Assembly (NCBI RefSeq): GCF_900102615.1
Contig: NZ_FMYV01000001.1
Coordinates: forward strand, 124,913-188,912
Reading direction: 5' to 3'
Length of the DNA stretch: 64,000 nucleotides
Source of the DNA: Geotoga petraea
Lineage (GTDB): Bacteria; Thermotogota; Thermotogae; Petrotogales; Petrotogaceae
The position numbers were made by a program, and so were the translations under genes. Of the stretch, positions 63,363 through 64,000 are shown in pieces (within the stretch, counting starts at the first letter, position 1; the number at the start of each line of letters is the position of its first letter). The notes under the pieces are model-generated. The model was not told the DNA's origin. It did no database searches and worked only from the letters and a program-made list of their open reading frames with translations.

Positions 63363-64000
63363 ATGAATATAAAATTTAAAAATATACTCTTTCTAATAAT
63401 TTCTGTAATTCTTTTATTAATATTTTTAACAATTTCTTTTAATGGAACAAAATCTCAGCCTGATAAAGTTCTTGCAGAAGATATAAATAATTTTGGGGTT
63501 ATAAATGGTGGCTATGAAGGATTTTATTTATTCGATTTAAATACGAATGAAATAATAAAAAAAATATCAACAGGAAACTATATAAATAAAATAGAGTTAC
63601 ATGAAAAATTAATATACCTAACTGATTCTGAAGGCTTGAAGATTTATTCAATCACTGATGATTTTGAAATTGAACTTGTCAACACATTTAAAACATATGG
63701 TGAATCACTTTCATTGGTTAAAAATGATAAATATATTTATTTGGCAGATGGAAATAATGGAATAGTAATTTTTGAATTGGATAAAGATATATTTATAAGA
63801 TTTTTGCATCATATTAAGATTGATGGAATAGTCATAGATTTAATAAAAAAGGACGACTATATTTTTGCCTTGGGTCCTAAGTTTGGTTTAAAAGTATATG
63901 AAATAGTGGACAATGGCTTAAAAGAAATCACGTCTTATAATTCTCTAATATCCCCATCTAAAATTTATACAAATGAAAATACTTTGTTTATAAAAGATGA
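63363..64000 (+). CDS. Membrane-anchored beta-propeller-like protein (3' end outside window)
   Basis: The frame from ATG 63363 (AAGGAG upstream) is open to the right edge (at least 212 codons). It starts with a hydrophobic anchor or signal (FKNILFLIISVILLLIFLTIS). The exported part repeats a pattern of about 40 residues (LIYLTDSEGLKIYSI, YIYLADGNNGIVIFEL, YIFALGPKFGLKVYEI), as in LVIVD-type beta-propellers. Function unknown. Confidence 0.7.
   Translation, partial: MNIKFKNILFLIISVILLLIFLTISFNGTKSQPDKVLAEDINNFGVINGGYEGFYLFDLNTNEIIKKISTGNYINKIELHEKLIYLTDSEGLKIYSITDDFEIELVNTFKTYGESLSLVKNDKYIYLADGNNGIVIFELDKDIFIRFLHHIKIDGIVIDLIKKDDYIFALGPKFGLKVYEIVDNGLKEITSYNSLISPSKIYTNENTLFIKD

Overview
The window is AT-rich, densely coded and free of phage or IS elements. 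It looks like a chromosomal segment of an anaerobic fermenter of the Thermotogota, most likely the Petrotogales (Petrotoga/Geotoga/Oceanotoga/Marinitoga-like). The reasons are inference: SpoVS in a flagellated organism with no sporulation genes here, a FlgM-FlgN-FlgK-FlgL-FliW-CsrA locus, a murI-rapZ-yvcK-whiA cluster, a VOR/Ptb/Buk amino-acid fermentation operon, large lipoproteins and a small beta-barrel-like protein. The species cannot be fixed from sequence alone.

Layout. 1-2.8 kb: the 3' end of a radical SAM gene, then acetate kinase and class II aldolase on the minus strand. 3.0-15.0 kb: three consecutive lipoprotein genes (640, 1608 and 1751 codons) built of Ig-like segments; the last two are paralogues. 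15.1-17.7 kb: a second acetate kinase and serine hydroxymethyltransferase (minus). 17.9-25.5 kb: one operon that turns amino acids into acids plus ATP: aminotransferase, butyrate kinase, phosphate butyryltransferase, second butyrate kinase, P-loop protein, ferredoxin and 2-oxoacid:ferredoxin oxidoreductase. tRNA-Ser follows. 25.8-32.1 kb: flagellar filament-junction and regulatory locus (minus), ending in a degenerate PfkB-fold gene and a frameshifted beta-barrel-like gene.

32.4-44.6 kb: tRNA-Arg, spoVS, a hypothetical gene, a ZapB-like/ZapA pair, murI, rapZ, yvcK, whiA, nrdR, greA, lysS, rpmB, tRNA-Met, a small ORF, murJ, upp and a secreted anchored protein. 44.7-53.0 kb: murB, a hexapeptide acyltransferase, and a minus-strand operon of an Opp/Dpp-type ABC transporter with an M20 amidohydrolase. 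53.15-53.6 kb: remains of another M20 peptidase gene. 53.9-56.9 kb: rpmE, a GC-rich structured intergenic RNA candidate, an S1-domain gene, hisS and a membrane protein. 56.9-64 kb: a glycan-initiation set (DegT aminotransferase, CapD/PglF-like dehydratase, WecA-like transferase), two unrecognised acidic proteins, fliS, and the start of a membrane-anchored propeller-like protein cut by the window end.

Best candidates for something undescribed: the structured RNA at 54151-54290, with a 7-bp loop-loop pairing between its first and last hairpins; the giant lipoprotein cluster; and the catalytically degenerate PfkB-like protein translationally coupled to csrA.
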